Part shown: positions 1 through 9,761 of the stretch, in pieces
How positions within the stretch are numbered: position 1 is the stretch's first letter
How the letters are laid out: each line of letters opens with the position of its first letter
NCBI GenBank assembly: GCA_029262455.1
Contig: JAJCZJ010000020.1
Span: 62,001-126,000, forward strand
Source of the DNA: Deltaproteobacteria bacterium
GTDB lineage: Bacteria; Desulfobacterota; Binatia; HRBIN30; CADEER01
Reading direction: 5' to 3'
DNA: 64,000 nt
Translations under genes and position numbers: made by a program
Notes under the pieces: model-generated
The model's input: only the letters and a program-made list of their open reading frames with translations
Databases searched by the model: none
Told to the model about the DNA's origin: nothing

Positions 1-156
1 GTAGCGCGCTCCCGGTCCGTCGTAATGCGACCAGTCGCGGTGCGATGTCTGCCTGGTCGCGCATCCGCCGAGGCTCAGCAGCAACGCCGTCAGGGCGACG
101 GTGCTGCACTGCCTGAGCAGCGCGCCGCCGCGGGGGTCGCGTCGCAGTCGCCTCAT
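1..156 (-). CDS. Partial lipoprotein gene (5' end only)
   Basis: Reading the minus strand from an ATG at 156 gives an open frame to the window edge (52 codons). The predicted N-terminus has several Arg, a hydrophobic run (ALTALLLSLGGC) and Cys32 in a lipobox-like context, so an exported lipoprotein is likely. The mature start reads TRQTSHRDWSHYDGPGARY. A W..Y.G....Y pattern also occurs at the start of PQQ-type dehydrogenases, but this is too little to assign. No strong ribosome-binding site is seen. The rest lies outside the window. It lies head-to-tail downstream of the ELWxxDGT gene on the same strand. Confidence 0.6.
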   Translation of the reverse strand, partial: MRRLRRDPRGGALLRQCSTVALTALLLSLGGCATRQTSHRDWSHYDGPGARY

Positions 157-290
157 CAGCTCGTCACTCTACAGTGTGCGTGCCGGCGGCGCGACATGCG
201 CGCTCGCTGCGAACGAGGCGGGGGAGACGGTCGCGGTAGGGACGCCGGTTGGACGGTATTCTCACATTGACCCGGGCCCGGACGACGCCT

Positions 291-3200
291 CTACCCACCG
301 CCCGACGACTTGGCTCGAAACCGCATCGAATCGTTGACGGAGACATCGTCGGTGTTGAACTCGCTCTCCCAGCATGTCGCGCCATCGGAATGCCACAGTT
401 GTATCCGAAGCGGTAGATCGAGCGGCGTATCGAGCTCCGGGAGGTTAGGCCCTTTCGCCCGTGTCTTGATCTTCGACCTGTCGCGATCGCTGGCGTTCAG
501 GGTCATCTTCTCAACGCCACCGTGGAGGCGTTCCCGATCGCGGTATTTGAGTCCTCTCCTGGTTGCCTTCCAGTTGTCGGCAGACGCCGGGATCGTGAAC
601 CCAGCGGTCAGTTCCACTCCGGCTCCTTGGTACACGCAAAGCACGTAGTCGCTGTCGCCCAGTGGATCGCCGAGCGACTCGACCGGCGTGCTGGGGCCGC
701 GCGTCCACTTCCAGGCCAGCCGATCTCTCGCCGGGTTGTCGCTCGAGCGCAGTTGAAGAACCGAGATCAGCGCGCGATCGCAGCCGGGGATGTGCGACTC
801 GGGGCAGATCGCGGTGCAGGACCCTGCTACTTCAACGCACCCGGCCGCGCATGGCGCGCCGCCCGCAATGCAATTGCCTGAGTCGCAGGTCTCATCCCCG
901 TTGCAAAATAAGCCATCGGAGCACGAGGAACCGTCAGGGAGAACGGTATCGGATGGGCAGTCATTGCTGGAACCGTCACACGTCTCCGCGACGTCACATG
1001 GTCCGCTAGCACCTCGGCAAAGCGCGAGCGACTTTTCATCGGATGGGCAAGTCGGACTCGAGCCGTCGCACTGTTCGGTGAGATCACACAACCCGGCGGC
1101 GAGGCGACAGACTTCCCCCGCAGCCAACCGTGTGTCGACCGGGCAATCCGCCGAGTCGCCATCGCAAAACTCCTGCGGATCACAGGCTCCGGCACTAGCC
1201 CTACAGAGGCCAGTGGTGCGCATGTCGGCGGGGCAGAATCCGTCCACGCCGTTGCAGACTTCTTCCGCATCACACTCCCCGGCTTGCTGGCGACACACCC
1301 CGCCAGCGGCGCCGGCCAGATCGTGGACGCAAGCCCCCGACCCGTCGCAGAGGTCGCGCGTGCAAGCTACGTTGTCGTCACCGCAGGGCGCCCCAGCCGC
1401 ATCGAGCTGGCAGGTAGCGGAGCAGCAATCACTTCCGATCAAATTGCCGTCGTCACATTGTTCGCCAGGCGAGACAACGCCATTCCCGCAACGCGTCGAC
1501 GTGCAATTCCCGTCGCAACCGTCGCCATCGATCGCGTTGCCGTCGTCGCATTCTTCACCTGGATTCATCACAGCGTTGCCGCAACTCGCCAACACGGCCC
1601 ACGGCTCGGAACCGACCAACCCGTCGTCGACGACGAAAAAGAGCGTGCCGTCGATATTCGACAGTCTCTCTGGACTCGAGCTGATCGGACCCTCGCGGAT
1701 GTCACTAAGCCGACGTGTCCCCTCCTGAGTTCCGTCGCTTCGCCAGAGTTCGCTGCCAGATTCATCGTCGTACGCGGAAAAGAAGAGCAAGTCGCCGATC
1801 GCGAGGAGCCTGTTCGGGCCGGAGCCGGCCGGACCGGTACGAATATCGGCCGCAAGCCTAGTGCCCGCTTCCGTCCCATCGGTCACCCAGAGCTCGGAAC
1901 CATAATCAGGGCCGAAGGCAGAGAAGTAGGCGAGTTCGCCGAGCACTGTGAACCCACTGGGAGAAGAGAACCCAGGGCCGGGTATGATATCGCGAACCAC
2001 GTACGTGCCCGCCTCGGTCCCATCACTGCGCCAAGGCTCTCGGCCGACGATGTTGTCGTTCGCGGAGAAGAGCAGCACACCGCCAAGAGCGCGCAACGAG
2101 TTGGCTGACGAGCTAATGCTCCCCGCTCGAACGTCCTTCACCAACTCCGTGCCGATCTCGGTGCCATCACTCTTCCAGATTTCGGTACCGTGTTGACCGT
2201 CGTTCGCGTAGAAGAACAGGGTCCCGTCGACGACTGTCAGCTGCCCGGGAACACTCGAGCCGGAACCCGAATTAATGTCGCGGACCATTTGCGTACCGGC
2301 CTCGCTGCCATCCGTGACCCAAAGCTCGGTCCCGTGAACGCGGTCCGTCGCGTTGAAGTAAACCTTCCCCCCGAGCTCCACGAGGTCGAAGATTGCTGAG
2401 GTGAAAGTCCCCGGGGCGATGTCTCGCACAAGTGTCGTGCCTTCGGTAGTGCCGTCGGTTTTCCAGAGTTCGCTGCTCGTCTCTTCCTGGTAGCCCAAGA
2501 AGAAGAGCTCGCCGTCGGCGACGGCCGACCTTACGCTGCTCAAACCGCTGGCTGGGCCAGGATTGACGTCCGCTACCATCCACGTACCTGCGGACGTGCC
2601 GTCGCTGCGCCAGAGTTCTCGCCCGTGCTCCGGGTCTGAGGCCATGAAGTAGGCAACGCCGTCGAGGACATCGATAAAGGCCGGTTGGCTGATGTCGGCG
2701 ACGAGCTGTGTTCCGTCGCGTGTCGCATCGCTCTTCCACAAGCGCGGGCCCAACCCCACCTCGTATGCGCTGAACAGCGCTTGGCCACCGGCCGAGCCGA
2801 AGAAGTTCGGATCGGAGTCGCCGCTTCCGACCCGTGCATCCATATCGAAGACTAGGCTCGTGCCGCCCGCCGTGCCGTCCGTGCGCCAGAGCTCCACACC
2901 GCTCACGGAGTCGTCGGCGGCGAAGATCACGGTGTCTCGCAGGCGAAGGAAGCCCCGCGGCCTTGAAGAGCCGTCTCCCGGGTAGAGATCCTGCACGAGG
3001 TTGGTGCCGATCTCGGTACCGTCGCTGCGCCAAAGCTCACTGCCGCTGACACCGTCACCGCCCTCGTACAGCACCGACCCGCCGGGCATGGGGAAGGGAG
3101 TCGAGGCGATCGCCGCGAATTGGTCAGGGCGAATATCGGCGACCCTGGTCGTGCCCGCCGATGTGCCATCACTGCGCCAAAGTTCATGCCCCGTCACCCC

Positions 3201-4316
3201 GTCGTTCGCAGCGAAGTAAGCCACCCCGCCACTGATCGCGAAGCCCGCAATCAGCGACCAGGAATTGCCCGGGCGGATATCGGCGACCAACGCCGTGCCG
3301 AGTTCGGTGCCATCGGTCGTCCAGGGCTCTAGGCCCTCGTTCTCAGTGATCGCGCTGAACAAGAGAGTATCGCCCAACGACACGAAAGAATGAAGGCCCG
3401 GCGCGTTCGAGAACGACGATGCCGGGCCGGGGTTGATATCTGCGACGAGAGCGGTGCCGACAGCGGTACCGTCCGTCCTGTACAGCTCCTGTCCCGAGTC
3501 GGGTGCGGTCGCGGTGAAGTACAGGAGATTGTTCCAGGACAGGAGGTTTCGCGGCCGAGAATCGCTGCCCGGATAGAGATCGACGACCAACTCGGTGCCG
3601 TTGGCGGTTCCGTCGCTTCGCCACAGCTCGAAACCGGAGCTGCCGTCGGTTGCGGAGAAGTAAAGCAGATGATCGAAGACGAAGAGGCCGAGCGGGCGCG
3701 AATGGCCAGTCGGATTGAGGTCGATGATGCGCTGGGTGCCGGCCTCGGTGCCATTGCTGACCCACAATTCGTCGCCCTCGGATGCCGTCGTCGCGGAGAA
3801 GTACAGCTTGCCCTGATACGCAATGCCCTGATCGGGCTGTGAGCTCGCAGCACCGGGATGGATGTCCCGCACCATGCGAGTGCCGGCAACCGTCCCGTCG
3901 GTAACCCAGAGTTCGATTCCGTTCACCCCATCGTTGGCAGAGAAGAAACCGAGGTCGCCGACAGCGGCGATCGGCTGGATGTCCGAATCGAGCGGCCCCG
4001 GACGGACGTCGGCGAGGAACAGGGTTCCCTCCGTAGTCCCGTCGGTTCGCCAAAGCTCCTGGCCTTGGTCACCCGTCTCTGACGCGAAGACGGCGATATC
4101 GCCAATCTGGAGGAACGGCCCAGGCTCGCCCGATTGCGGCACGGCGAGCGAGTTGATGTCACGCACCAGAAACGGCGCTGGCTGCGCAGATGCCGCTTGC
4201 AGGCAACCGACCGCCAGCGCGACAAAGGCAAACGCCCCGGACTTACCAAATGGGAGTGGAACGCACCCCCGCCACCCAGCCCCCAGCGCACAACCGATAT
4301 CCCGTAACCGGCACAT
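291..4316 (-). CDS. Secreted ELWxxDGT-repeat protein with Cys-rich repeats
   Basis: The predicted 1341-aa protein starts at ATG 4316, preceded by GGAGG five bases upstream; the frame stays open to 4370 but lacks a better site. A signal sequence (AFVALAVGCLQAASA) is followed by about 17 repeats of roughly 50 residues, each with ELWxxDGTxxGT followed by a LVxDIxPGxxSS-like strand, as in hyalin/ELWxxDGT propeller-like proteins. Next come two DUF4215 Cys-rich repeats (CGNGVVSPGEQCDDGN) and several disintegrin-like CRxxxGxCDxxExCxG units. The last ~150 residues (about 291-750) form a separate domain with DRLAWKWTRGP and a final W-rich strand; a fragment of the same domain occurs at 11127-11500. 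Probably extracellular or surface-located; its ligand is unknown. Confidence 0.9.
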   Translation of the reverse strand: MCRLRDIGCALGAGWRGCVPLPFGKSGAFAFVALAVGCLQAASAQPAPFLVRDINSLAVPQSGEPGPFLQIGDIAVFASETGDQGQELWRTDGTTEGTLFLADVRPGPLDSDIQPIAAVGDLGFFSANDGVNGIELWVTDGTVAGTRMVRDIHPGAASSQPDQGIAYQGKLYFSATTASEGDELWVSNGTEAGTQRIIDLNPTGHSRPLGLFVFDHLLYFSATDGSSGFELWRSDGTANGTELVVDLYPGSDSRPRNLLSWNNLLYFTATAPDSGQELYRTDGTAVGTALVADINPGPASSFSNAPGLHSFVSLGDTLLFSAITENEGLEPWTTDGTELGTALVADIRPGNSWSLIAGFAISGGVAYFAANDGVTGHELWRSDGTSAGTTRVADIRPDQFAAIASTPFPMPGGSVLYEGGDGVSGSELWRSDGTEIGTNLVQDLYPGDGSSRPRGFLRLRDTVIFAADDSVSGVELWRTDGTAGGTSLVFDMDARVGSGDSDPNFFGSAGGQALFSAYEVGLGPRLWKSDATRDGTQLVADISQPAFIDVLDGVAYFMASDPEHGRELWRSDGTSAGTWMVADVNPGPASGLSSVRSAVADGELFFLGYQEETSSELWKTDGTTEGTTLVRDIAPGTFTSAIFDLVELGGKVYFNATDRVHGTELWVTDGSEAGTQMVRDINSGSGSSVPGQLTVVDGTLFFYANDGQHGTEIWKSDGTEIGTELVKDVRAGSISSSANSLRALGGVLLFSANDNIVGREPWRSDGTEAGTYVVRDIIPGPGFSSPSGFTVLGELAYFSAFGPDYGSELWVTDGTEAGTRLAADIRTGPAGSGPNRLLAIGDLLFFSAYDDESGSELWRSDGTQEGTRRLSDIREGPISSSPERLSNIDGTLFFVVDDGLVGSEPWAVLASCGNAVMNPGEECDDGNAIDGDGCDGNCTSTRCGNGVVSPGEQCDDGNLIGSDCCSATCQLDAAGAPCGDDNVACTRDLCDGSGACVHDLAGAAGGVCRQQAGECDAEEVCNGVDGFCPADMRTTGLCRASAGACDPQEFCDGDSADCPVDTRLAAGEVCRLAAGLCDLTEQCDGSSPTCPSDEKSLALCRGASGPCDVAETCDGSSNDCPSDTVLPDGSSCSDGLFCNGDETCDSGNCIAGGAPCAAGCVEVAGSCTAICPESHIPGCDRALISVLQLRSSDNPARDRLAWKWTRGPSTPVESLGDPLGDSDYVLCVYQGAGVELTAGFTIPASADNWKATRRGLKYRDRERLHGGVEKMTLNASDRDRSKIKTRAKGPNLPELDTPLDLPLRIQLWHSDGATCWESEFNTDDVSVNDSMRFRAKSSGGG

Positions 4317-4719
4317 CCTTACCTCCACGCCTTCATCATCCTCTACCCAGCTTAGCAGCGAAGCGCCCATGTCATAGCGAAACTACCACTGTTCGCGATC
4401 ACTTTCGGCAAATAGCCCGAACAAGCCTGACAATTGTCGCAACGTAGCAGTACCGGACGTGGCAATCTGCGGCCGCGAGGGGCCGAATCGCGGCAGGTAG
4501 GCAGCGAGATGACCGCAAGACTACGACCCGGGTCCTGAAAGCCGCTCTCGATCGCCGGCGACCTCGGCTCTGCTGAAGAGTCGGCCGCGACCAACGGCGG
4601 TCGTCGCCCCCACTGACTCTCTCGTGGGACCACGGCGAGCTTGGCAATGCCGCGGTATCGCCACGACTTTTGCACGGTTCGGGCGCTGCGACGCCGTATT
4701 ACAATGATCTTGTGCATCC
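4317..4719. other. Divergent intergenic region
   Basis: About 400 bases separate the start of the ELWxxDGT gene (minus) from the exosortase gene (plus). It must hold the two divergent promoters. No convincing coding frame, repeat or hairpin was recognised, and I could not pick out a confident -10/-35 pair. Confidence 0.5.
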
Positions 4720-6165
4720 ATGTGGCAAACGGGAACGAGCCTGGGGACGGGCCGCTTTGTACGGTTCTGCGCGCTCGTCGCGGCCTGGCTGTGGCTGCAC
4801 GCGGCGGCGCTCGACTGGTTGTCGGATGTCTTCGTGCGCGAGAGCGCGCACGCGGCGCTACTGTGTCTGCTGGGCACGATCGCAGTGGCCTTGGCGCGTC
4901 GCGACGGCGGCTTGCGCTGGAGTCTGTCGCCGGTGTGCGACCCCGTCGCGCTAGCGGCGGTGGTGGCGGGTTCGACGGGATACATGTGGGCCGAACGCGC
5001 CTTGGGTATCGAGATCGTCTCGGCCTCCCTTACCGCGCTCAGTGCTTGGGGACTGATCACCTCGTACTTTCCCGAGCGTCGGCGGCTGACCGCGCTCCTG
5101 CTGTTCGCGGCGTTGCCGATCGGTGCCTATCTCGACGCCTACGTGGCGTTCCCGGCACGTATGTTCAGTGCCCGGCAAGTCGCGGGACTGCTGTCGTGGT
5201 TCGGCCTGTCGTCGGTATCGGCGACCACCGTCATCGAACTCGACAGCGGCATCGCCCATATCGACGCTCCCTGTAGCGGGGTGAAGAGTCTTTGGACGGG
5301 TTTGCTGTTCTATCTCGCGGCGACCTGGGTGGCACGGGTGCACATGGGCTTCCGGTGGCTCGCGACCGGCGCGCTCTTTGCAGCCGCGCTGTGCGGCGTA
5401 AACACGCTGCGCATCGCGTTCATCGTCACACTGGCGCTGGTCCTGGATCTACCGGCGGTAGCCGAGGTCGTACATCTCCCGCTCGGCATCGTCGGCTTCT
5501 CGGCCTGCGGAGCGGCGGTGCTCGGAGCGGTTCGCGGCATGGGATGCCGCCCACTACCGGTGGCCGGAGCTCCAAGCGCCCTCGGTCGCCGGGCACAGCT
5601 CGTCCTCATCGTCTGGCTCTCCTGCTTGAGCGCGTTGTACAGCCCAGGGGCCGACGTCCCTCAACCGTCGTGGTTCCTGCAGCTCCCGGCCGAGTTGCAG
5701 GCCGAGGCGTTGGCGCTGACCGATGACGAGTTGGCGTTCTTCGCCCGCCGCGGGCCGACAGCTGCGGTGAAGAACCGCATCAGCCACGCCGACCTGACCG
5801 GTTCCATGATGGCGGCTTACAGCCGCACCTGGCGCGCCCACCACAATCCGGAGCATTGCCTGGCCGCCAACGGACACCGCGTTGGGCGGCGCGTCTCGAC
5901 GCTGGTGGCACCCGACTTCTCCGTCCGCATGGTCGAAGTCGGAGCCGCGCGGACGGCGTTCTACTGGCTTCAGTCGCCGCGCCGCACGACCGACGACATC
6001 GGGGCACGCATCTGGGCCGACGTCGCCGCCGGCGAGGATCGCTGGGTACTGGTGTCGATCCTCCTCGACCGACCTCCTGCCGCCCCGCTCTCAACCGATA
6101 CCGTAACGCTGCTGTCGCTGATTCGCGAAGCAGTCGAACGCAGCCTGCAAGGAGAACTCGCATGA
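4720..6165 (+). CDS. Exosortase with C-terminal EpsI-like domain (XrtO-like)
   Basis: A 481-aa polytopic membrane protein. The exosortase/archaeosortase signature is clear: catalytic Cys185 in HIDAPCSGVKSLW, Arg231 in NTLRIAFIV and His252 in VVHLPLG, each at the edge of a hydrophobic segment. After about residue 300 the protein becomes soluble-like and carries HHNPEHCLAANGHRV, the motif of the EpsI/DUF3485 domain that is often encoded next to or fused to exosortases. Such enzymes cleave PEP-CTERM-type C-terminal signals at the inner membrane. The stop overlaps the start of the next gene (ATGA, 6162-6165), and that gene encodes a PEP-CTERM protein, its probable dedicated substrate. The pairing recalls exosortase O with TIGR02921-family proteins; the subtype is from memory. 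Confidence 0.9.
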   Translation: MWQTGTSLGTGRFVRFCALVAAWLWLHAAALDWLSDVFVRESAHAALLCLLGTIAVALARRDGGLRWSLSPVCDPVALAAVVAGSTGYMWAERALGIEIVSASLTALSAWGLITSYFPERRRLTALLLFAALPIGAYLDAYVAFPARMFSARQVAGLLSWFGLSSVSATTVIELDSGIAHIDAPCSGVKSLWTGLLFYLAATWVARVHMGFRWLATGALFAAALCGVNTLRIAFIVTLALVLDLPAVAEVVHLPLGIVGFSACGAAVLGAVRGMGCRPLPVAGAPSALGRRAQLVLIVWLSCLSALYSPGADVPQPSWFLQLPAELQAEALALTDDELAFFARRGPTAAVKNRISHADLTGSMMAAYSRTWRAHHNPEHCLAANGHRVGRRVSTLVAPDFSVRMVEVGAARTAFYWLQSPRRTTDDIGARIWADVAAGEDRWVLVSILLDRPPAAPLSTDTVTLLSLIREAVERSLQGELA

Positions 6166-8951
6166 CGACACGCTACAAGAGACTCGGCCTCACTCTGTTC
6201 TGGACCTGGAGTTTCATCTTCTCGGTGTTCATCTTCGCCGGACTCGGTCCGACCGTTCTCGGCGCGCTGCTGCAGTCGGCATACTTCGGAGATCTGCCGT
6301 GGGACTTCGCCCTGTTCACCTTCCTTCTGATCGGTCTGCCGTTCGTCTTCATTCCGGTGGGCTTCTATTTGACGGCGCGCAGGCCCGGCCAGGTCCTGGC
6401 GCTGTTCTACGGCTTGCAGGGGCCGGTCTTATTCCTCTGCCTGGTGCGGTTGTTCTTGGTGCGCGAGCTCAATCCTGCGACCTCGCTCGTGCTGGCGCTG
6501 ATGACGGCTGCGATGCTCGGCTTCGCCGGCGAGATCGCGGTTGGCCACCGTTCGCAAAAGCGATCCCTCTGGCGCTTGGCATTGGCATCTTGCGGCGCCG
6601 TCGTCGCGCTCTACTGCGCTACCGTTCTGGCCTTCTACTCGCTGCCTCTGGGGTACGTCATGCTCGAGGGGTTGGTATCGGTAGATTTCTGGAGCGGCTT
6701 CGCAAAGGCGTTGGTCAAAGCACCGGCGGAGCTGCTCGTCTTCGTCCTCTTCGGCGGCAGCCTCCTGTTGTACACCGCGAGTCTGTTCGTCGCCCTACCC
6801 TACGCCTTCACGGCCCTGTACTGGCAGTGGTGGCAGCGCACTGCCCGCGCCGTCGCTGCCGAACGCGGCTGGCCGGCAGTGACCGTCGTCACCGCCCTGG
6901 TTCTCGCCGGTGTCGCGACTGTCTTCTTTCAAACGACGCGTCAGCCTCAGGCACAGGCGTTTGCGCTCCTCGAGGCGGCTGCCAGCGGCGAGGCAACTCT
7001 TCGGGCACAGTTGGCGGAGGCCGAGACCATTCGCAGTGGTCTCCTCAACGCCTACCTGGCACCGTATCGCTACATCAGCTCGCGCGGTGAGAACCGCCAC
7101 ATCGCCGACATATACCGCGAAGTTTTTGATCTCGGGCCCGCTGCCGCGGATGCGGTTCAGGCGGCGTACAACGAAGTCGCCACGCCGTTGCTCTACGACG
7201 GAATCTCGATGCGCGCTGACAGCAAGCGGGCGCAACCGCTGTACGAGGCCTTCTTCGACGCGCCGATCCAGAAGGGCGAACGCGCCGCGGTGCGGCACGC
7301 ACTGAACGCGACTTACGAGCGCGACGGCATCGAGGCCGGGTTGCTCGATGTCGAGGAACGCAACGTGTTGTTGGTTTCGCAGGCTGTCGCGGTCGAAGAG
7401 CACGGCTCCTGGGCCGAGATCGAAGTGCACGAGTCGTATGAGAACCAGACCGACGACCGGCAGGAGGTGCTGTACTACTTCACCCTGCCGCCGACTGCGG
7501 TCGTGTCCGGGTTGTGGCTCGGCACCAGTGCCGATCGCGGCGAACGCGATCGTTTCGTCGTTTCGCCGCGCGGCGCCGCCCAGCGGGTTTACCGGCGGCT
7601 GGTGCAGCGCAGGGTCGACCCGAGTCTATTGGAGCAGATCGGTCCGTCTCACTACCGTCTGCGCGTGTTCCCGATTCCGCCGCGTCAGGACCCGCGAGAC
7701 AGTGACGTCGAAACCCAGCGGATGCATCTGTGGTTTAACTACAAGACCGTCGCAATCGACGGTCGCTGGCCGATGCCCGAACTGACCGAGGCCCGCAACA
7801 TCTACTGGGACCGCCGCACGGTGCGGCTCGTGAACGATGCGGTAGACCGCGCCGCCGGCGATGGCTGGCTCGATCGCGAGTATCGGGCAAGCGCTTCTCC
7901 GGCCGAGCACGTCTTGGCGATCGACGCAGAGAACACCGTGCGAGTGACGCCGCTTGTGGATGACGCCGAGCCGGCGCTGCCGGCGGGTGAGGTTTACGCT
8001 GTCGTAGTCGATCGGTCCTACAGCATGAATGCCGTTCGGCATCGGGTCGAGCAGTCCATCGGGTGGCTGCGGGAGGAGATCGAAAGAGACAACGATGTGG
8101 ATGTGTACCTGACGGCCTCGCCATCGCGGCGTATTGCGCCGCAGCGTGTCGAGAGTGCGACGGAGGTCGATCTGCGGGCGATTGAGTTCTACGGTGGGCA
8201 GAAGAACGTCGAGCTGCTGCGCCAATTCGTCCAGTTGCGAGACGGCCGTGACTACGACGCCGTCCTGGTGCTGACAGACGCGGCGGGATTCGACCTCGCC
8301 GCGGAGCACGAGCAGGCAGTCGACGTCGGAGCCCCGGTTTGGATCGTACAACTCGGCGACGACCAGGCCTTGGGATACGACGATGCGTCGGCGGCGGCCA
8401 TTACCATGCACGGCGGTGCCACGGCCTCGAGCGTACGGGAGGCGCTGCATCGTATCGCCCTGGCTCGCCGCCACGGTGTCGCGGGCGCCGACATCGCCGA
8501 CGGTTACGTCTGGCGGGTGACAAATCGCGACGACGCGGCGGGACCGAGTGACCTCCCCACCGACCAGCGGGGTTTTGGCGCCCTGGCGGCTCGGCATTTC
8601 ATCCGGCATCGCATGCGCGGCGGTGTCGATGAGTTCACCGCGCTGCGCACGGCGCACGAAGCGGCGATGCGCTTCGAGGTCGTCAGTCCGTATTCGTCGA
8701 TGATTGTCCTGATCAACGCCCAGCAGCGGGCCATGCTGGCGGTCGAAGAGAAGCGTGACGACCGCTTTGAGCGCGCCGTCGAATCCGGGATCGCTGAGCT
8801 CAGCAAGCCAATGGATCCCTTCGCAACGTCGTCCGGCGTCACGGCAACTCCCGAGCCGGCCGAGTGGCTCTTGCTCACCGTGGCGACACTGTTGCTGGCG
8901 ACTGCGGCGCGACAGGGCTGGCTCGATCCGCCACAACGGGATCAGGTTTGA
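6162..8951 (+). CDS. PEP-CTERM polytopic membrane protein with VIT/VWA-like region
   Basis: Start ATG 6162 is chosen because it overlaps the exosortase stop (ATGA) and directly precedes the first membrane segment; the frame is open upstream to 5856 but that part lies inside the exosortase gene. The 929-aa product has about seven N-terminal transmembrane segments (residues 10-275). A periplasmic region follows with a VIT-like stretch (about 400-475, EVLYYFTLPPTAVVSGLWLG) and a VWA-like segment near 614 (VVVDRSYSMN). The C-terminus is a textbook PEP-CTERM: PEPAEW at residues 897-902, a hydrophobic helix, Arg, and a short tail. It resembles TIGR02921-family integral membrane PEP-CTERM proteins encoded beside exosortase O. 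Role unknown; probably processed by the adjacent exosortase. Confidence 0.88.
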   Translation: MTTRYKRLGLTLFWTWSFIFSVFIFAGLGPTVLGALLQSAYFGDLPWDFALFTFLLIGLPFVFIPVGFYLTARRPGQVLALFYGLQGPVLFLCLVRLFLVRELNPATSLVLALMTAAMLGFAGEIAVGHRSQKRSLWRLALASCGAVVALYCATVLAFYSLPLGYVMLEGLVSVDFWSGFAKALVKAPAELLVFVLFGGSLLLYTASLFVALPYAFTALYWQWWQRTARAVAAERGWPAVTVVTALVLAGVATVFFQTTRQPQAQAFALLEAAASGEATLRAQLAEAETIRSGLLNAYLAPYRYISSRGENRHIADIYREVFDLGPAAADAVQAAYNEVATPLLYDGISMRADSKRAQPLYEAFFDAPIQKGERAAVRHALNATYERDGIEAGLLDVEERNVLLVSQAVAVEEHGSWAEIEVHESYENQTDDRQEVLYYFTLPPTAVVSGLWLGTSADRGERDRFVVSPRGAAQRVYRRLVQRRVDPSLLEQIGPSHYRLRVFPIPPRQDPRDSDVETQRMHLWFNYKTVAIDGRWPMPELTEARNIYWDRRTVRLVNDAVDRAAGDGWLDREYRASASPAEHVLAIDAENTVRVTPLVDDAEPALPAGEVYAVVVDRSYSMNAVRHRVEQSIGWLREEIERDNDVDVYLTASPSRRIAPQRVESATEVDLRAIEFYGGQKNVELLRQFVQLRDGRDYDAVLVLTDAAGFDLAAEHEQAVDVGAPVWIVQLGDDQALGYDDASAAAITMHGGATASSVREALHRIALARRHGVAGADIADGYVWRVTNRDDAAGPSDLPTDQRGFGALAARHFIRHRMRGGVDEFTALRTAHEAAMRFEVVSPYSSMIVLINAQQRAMLAVEEKRDDRFERAVESGIAELSKPMDPFATSSGVTATPEPAEWLLLTVATLLLATAARQGWLDPPQRDQV

Positions 8952-9013
8952 TCAAGTGTGGCGTGGTGCTTCACTCCGTGGGACGCCGAGACTGAGCGGA
9001 AAGCGTTACGGCG

Positions 9014-9286
9014 CTAGCGATCGCCGCTTTGCCGCTGCGCTTTTCCGGAGCCCCCAAGTTTCCCAGAGCGCTGGAGCGAACCTCCGGGGCCCGCCGAGTT
9101 GGTGCGGGCCTTACCCTTCGCGTCGGAGACTTCGATTTCGCCCTTCTCTATCAGCGCTTTCACCGCCGGGCGCTCCAACGTCTTGGGCGTGATCTGCCCT
9201 TCCTTACCCGGAGCTAAATGAAGTTTTTTGCCCTGGGCTAAAGGAATCGTGAGAGGCGCGTTCGTCTTGTTACTAATCGTAGTCAT
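9014..9286 (-). CDS. Small hypothetical protein (90 aa)
   Basis: Predicted 90-aa soluble protein beginning MTTISNKTNAPLTIPL. The first 55 residues read as compact beta-strand-rich sequence (LHLAPGKEGQITPKTLERP, then a short helix VKALIEKGEIEV). The tail is Gly/Ser/Lys-rich and probably disordered. The N-terminal part resembles small proteins of unknown function found in diverse bacteria and phage-like contexts, but I do not recognise a named family. It stands alone between two plus-strand genes. No clear ribosome-binding site precedes the ATG. The amino-acid composition is that of a real protein rather than a shadow frame. Confidence 0.65.
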   Translation of the reverse strand: MTTISNKTNAPLTIPLAQGKKLHLAPGKEGQITPKTLERPAVKALIEKGEIEVSDAKGKARTNSAGPGGSLQRSGKLGGSGKAQRQSGDR

Positions 9287-9761
9287 GGGGCCAGGCTACC
9301 ACACCAGCCGGCGTAACCGTCAGAGCCCTATGCGTCAAAACGAAAGGTGTGCTGGAAAGACGCGATTGCGGAGGAAGAAGAGCGACGACATCTACTCGCA
9401 AAGCCTCAGCAAACTGTTGATTTCGCTCCTTTTTTGGCGCTCGCGAAACGTGTCAGCTCTCTCCAGTCGCTACTCTTCGGGCGAAGATGTAGCGAGGTCA
9501 GAATCGAGCTGCGTATCCCCGACTTGCCTTCGGAGTTGTCAGGGAGTGGCGCTGGTCCGTCCCCAAAGAAAGCGCGAAGCGCCGCATTGCTAGTGCCCAA
9601 ATCGGGACTTTGGGGAATGCTGAGCGGGAGCCACGGAAGGGTGTGTCGGGGGCTAAAAAGTGCGAGAATATCGCTTTGTGAAAGATGGTTGATTGGGGTG
9701 TGCCGCCGGCGTACCCGGTGGCGAGCGGACAGCGCATCGCGCTCACGGCGAGAGGGAATTC
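9287..9761. other. Intergenic region without recognised gene
   Basis: Several short open frames cross this 475-base stretch, but none has a recognisable protein pattern or a ribosome-binding site. It should contain the promoter of the small minus-strand gene and that of the acyltransferase gene. Confidence 0.4.

Noticed and set aside
1580..4200. Regular ~150-bp spaced repeats considered as a CRISPR or satellite array
   Set aside because: They are the coding repeats of the ELWxxDGT protein; the similarity is at protein level and the frame is continuous.
7626..8936. A 436-codon minus-strand frame
   Set aside because: It is antisense to the PEP-CTERM protein gene and is a result of high GC content.
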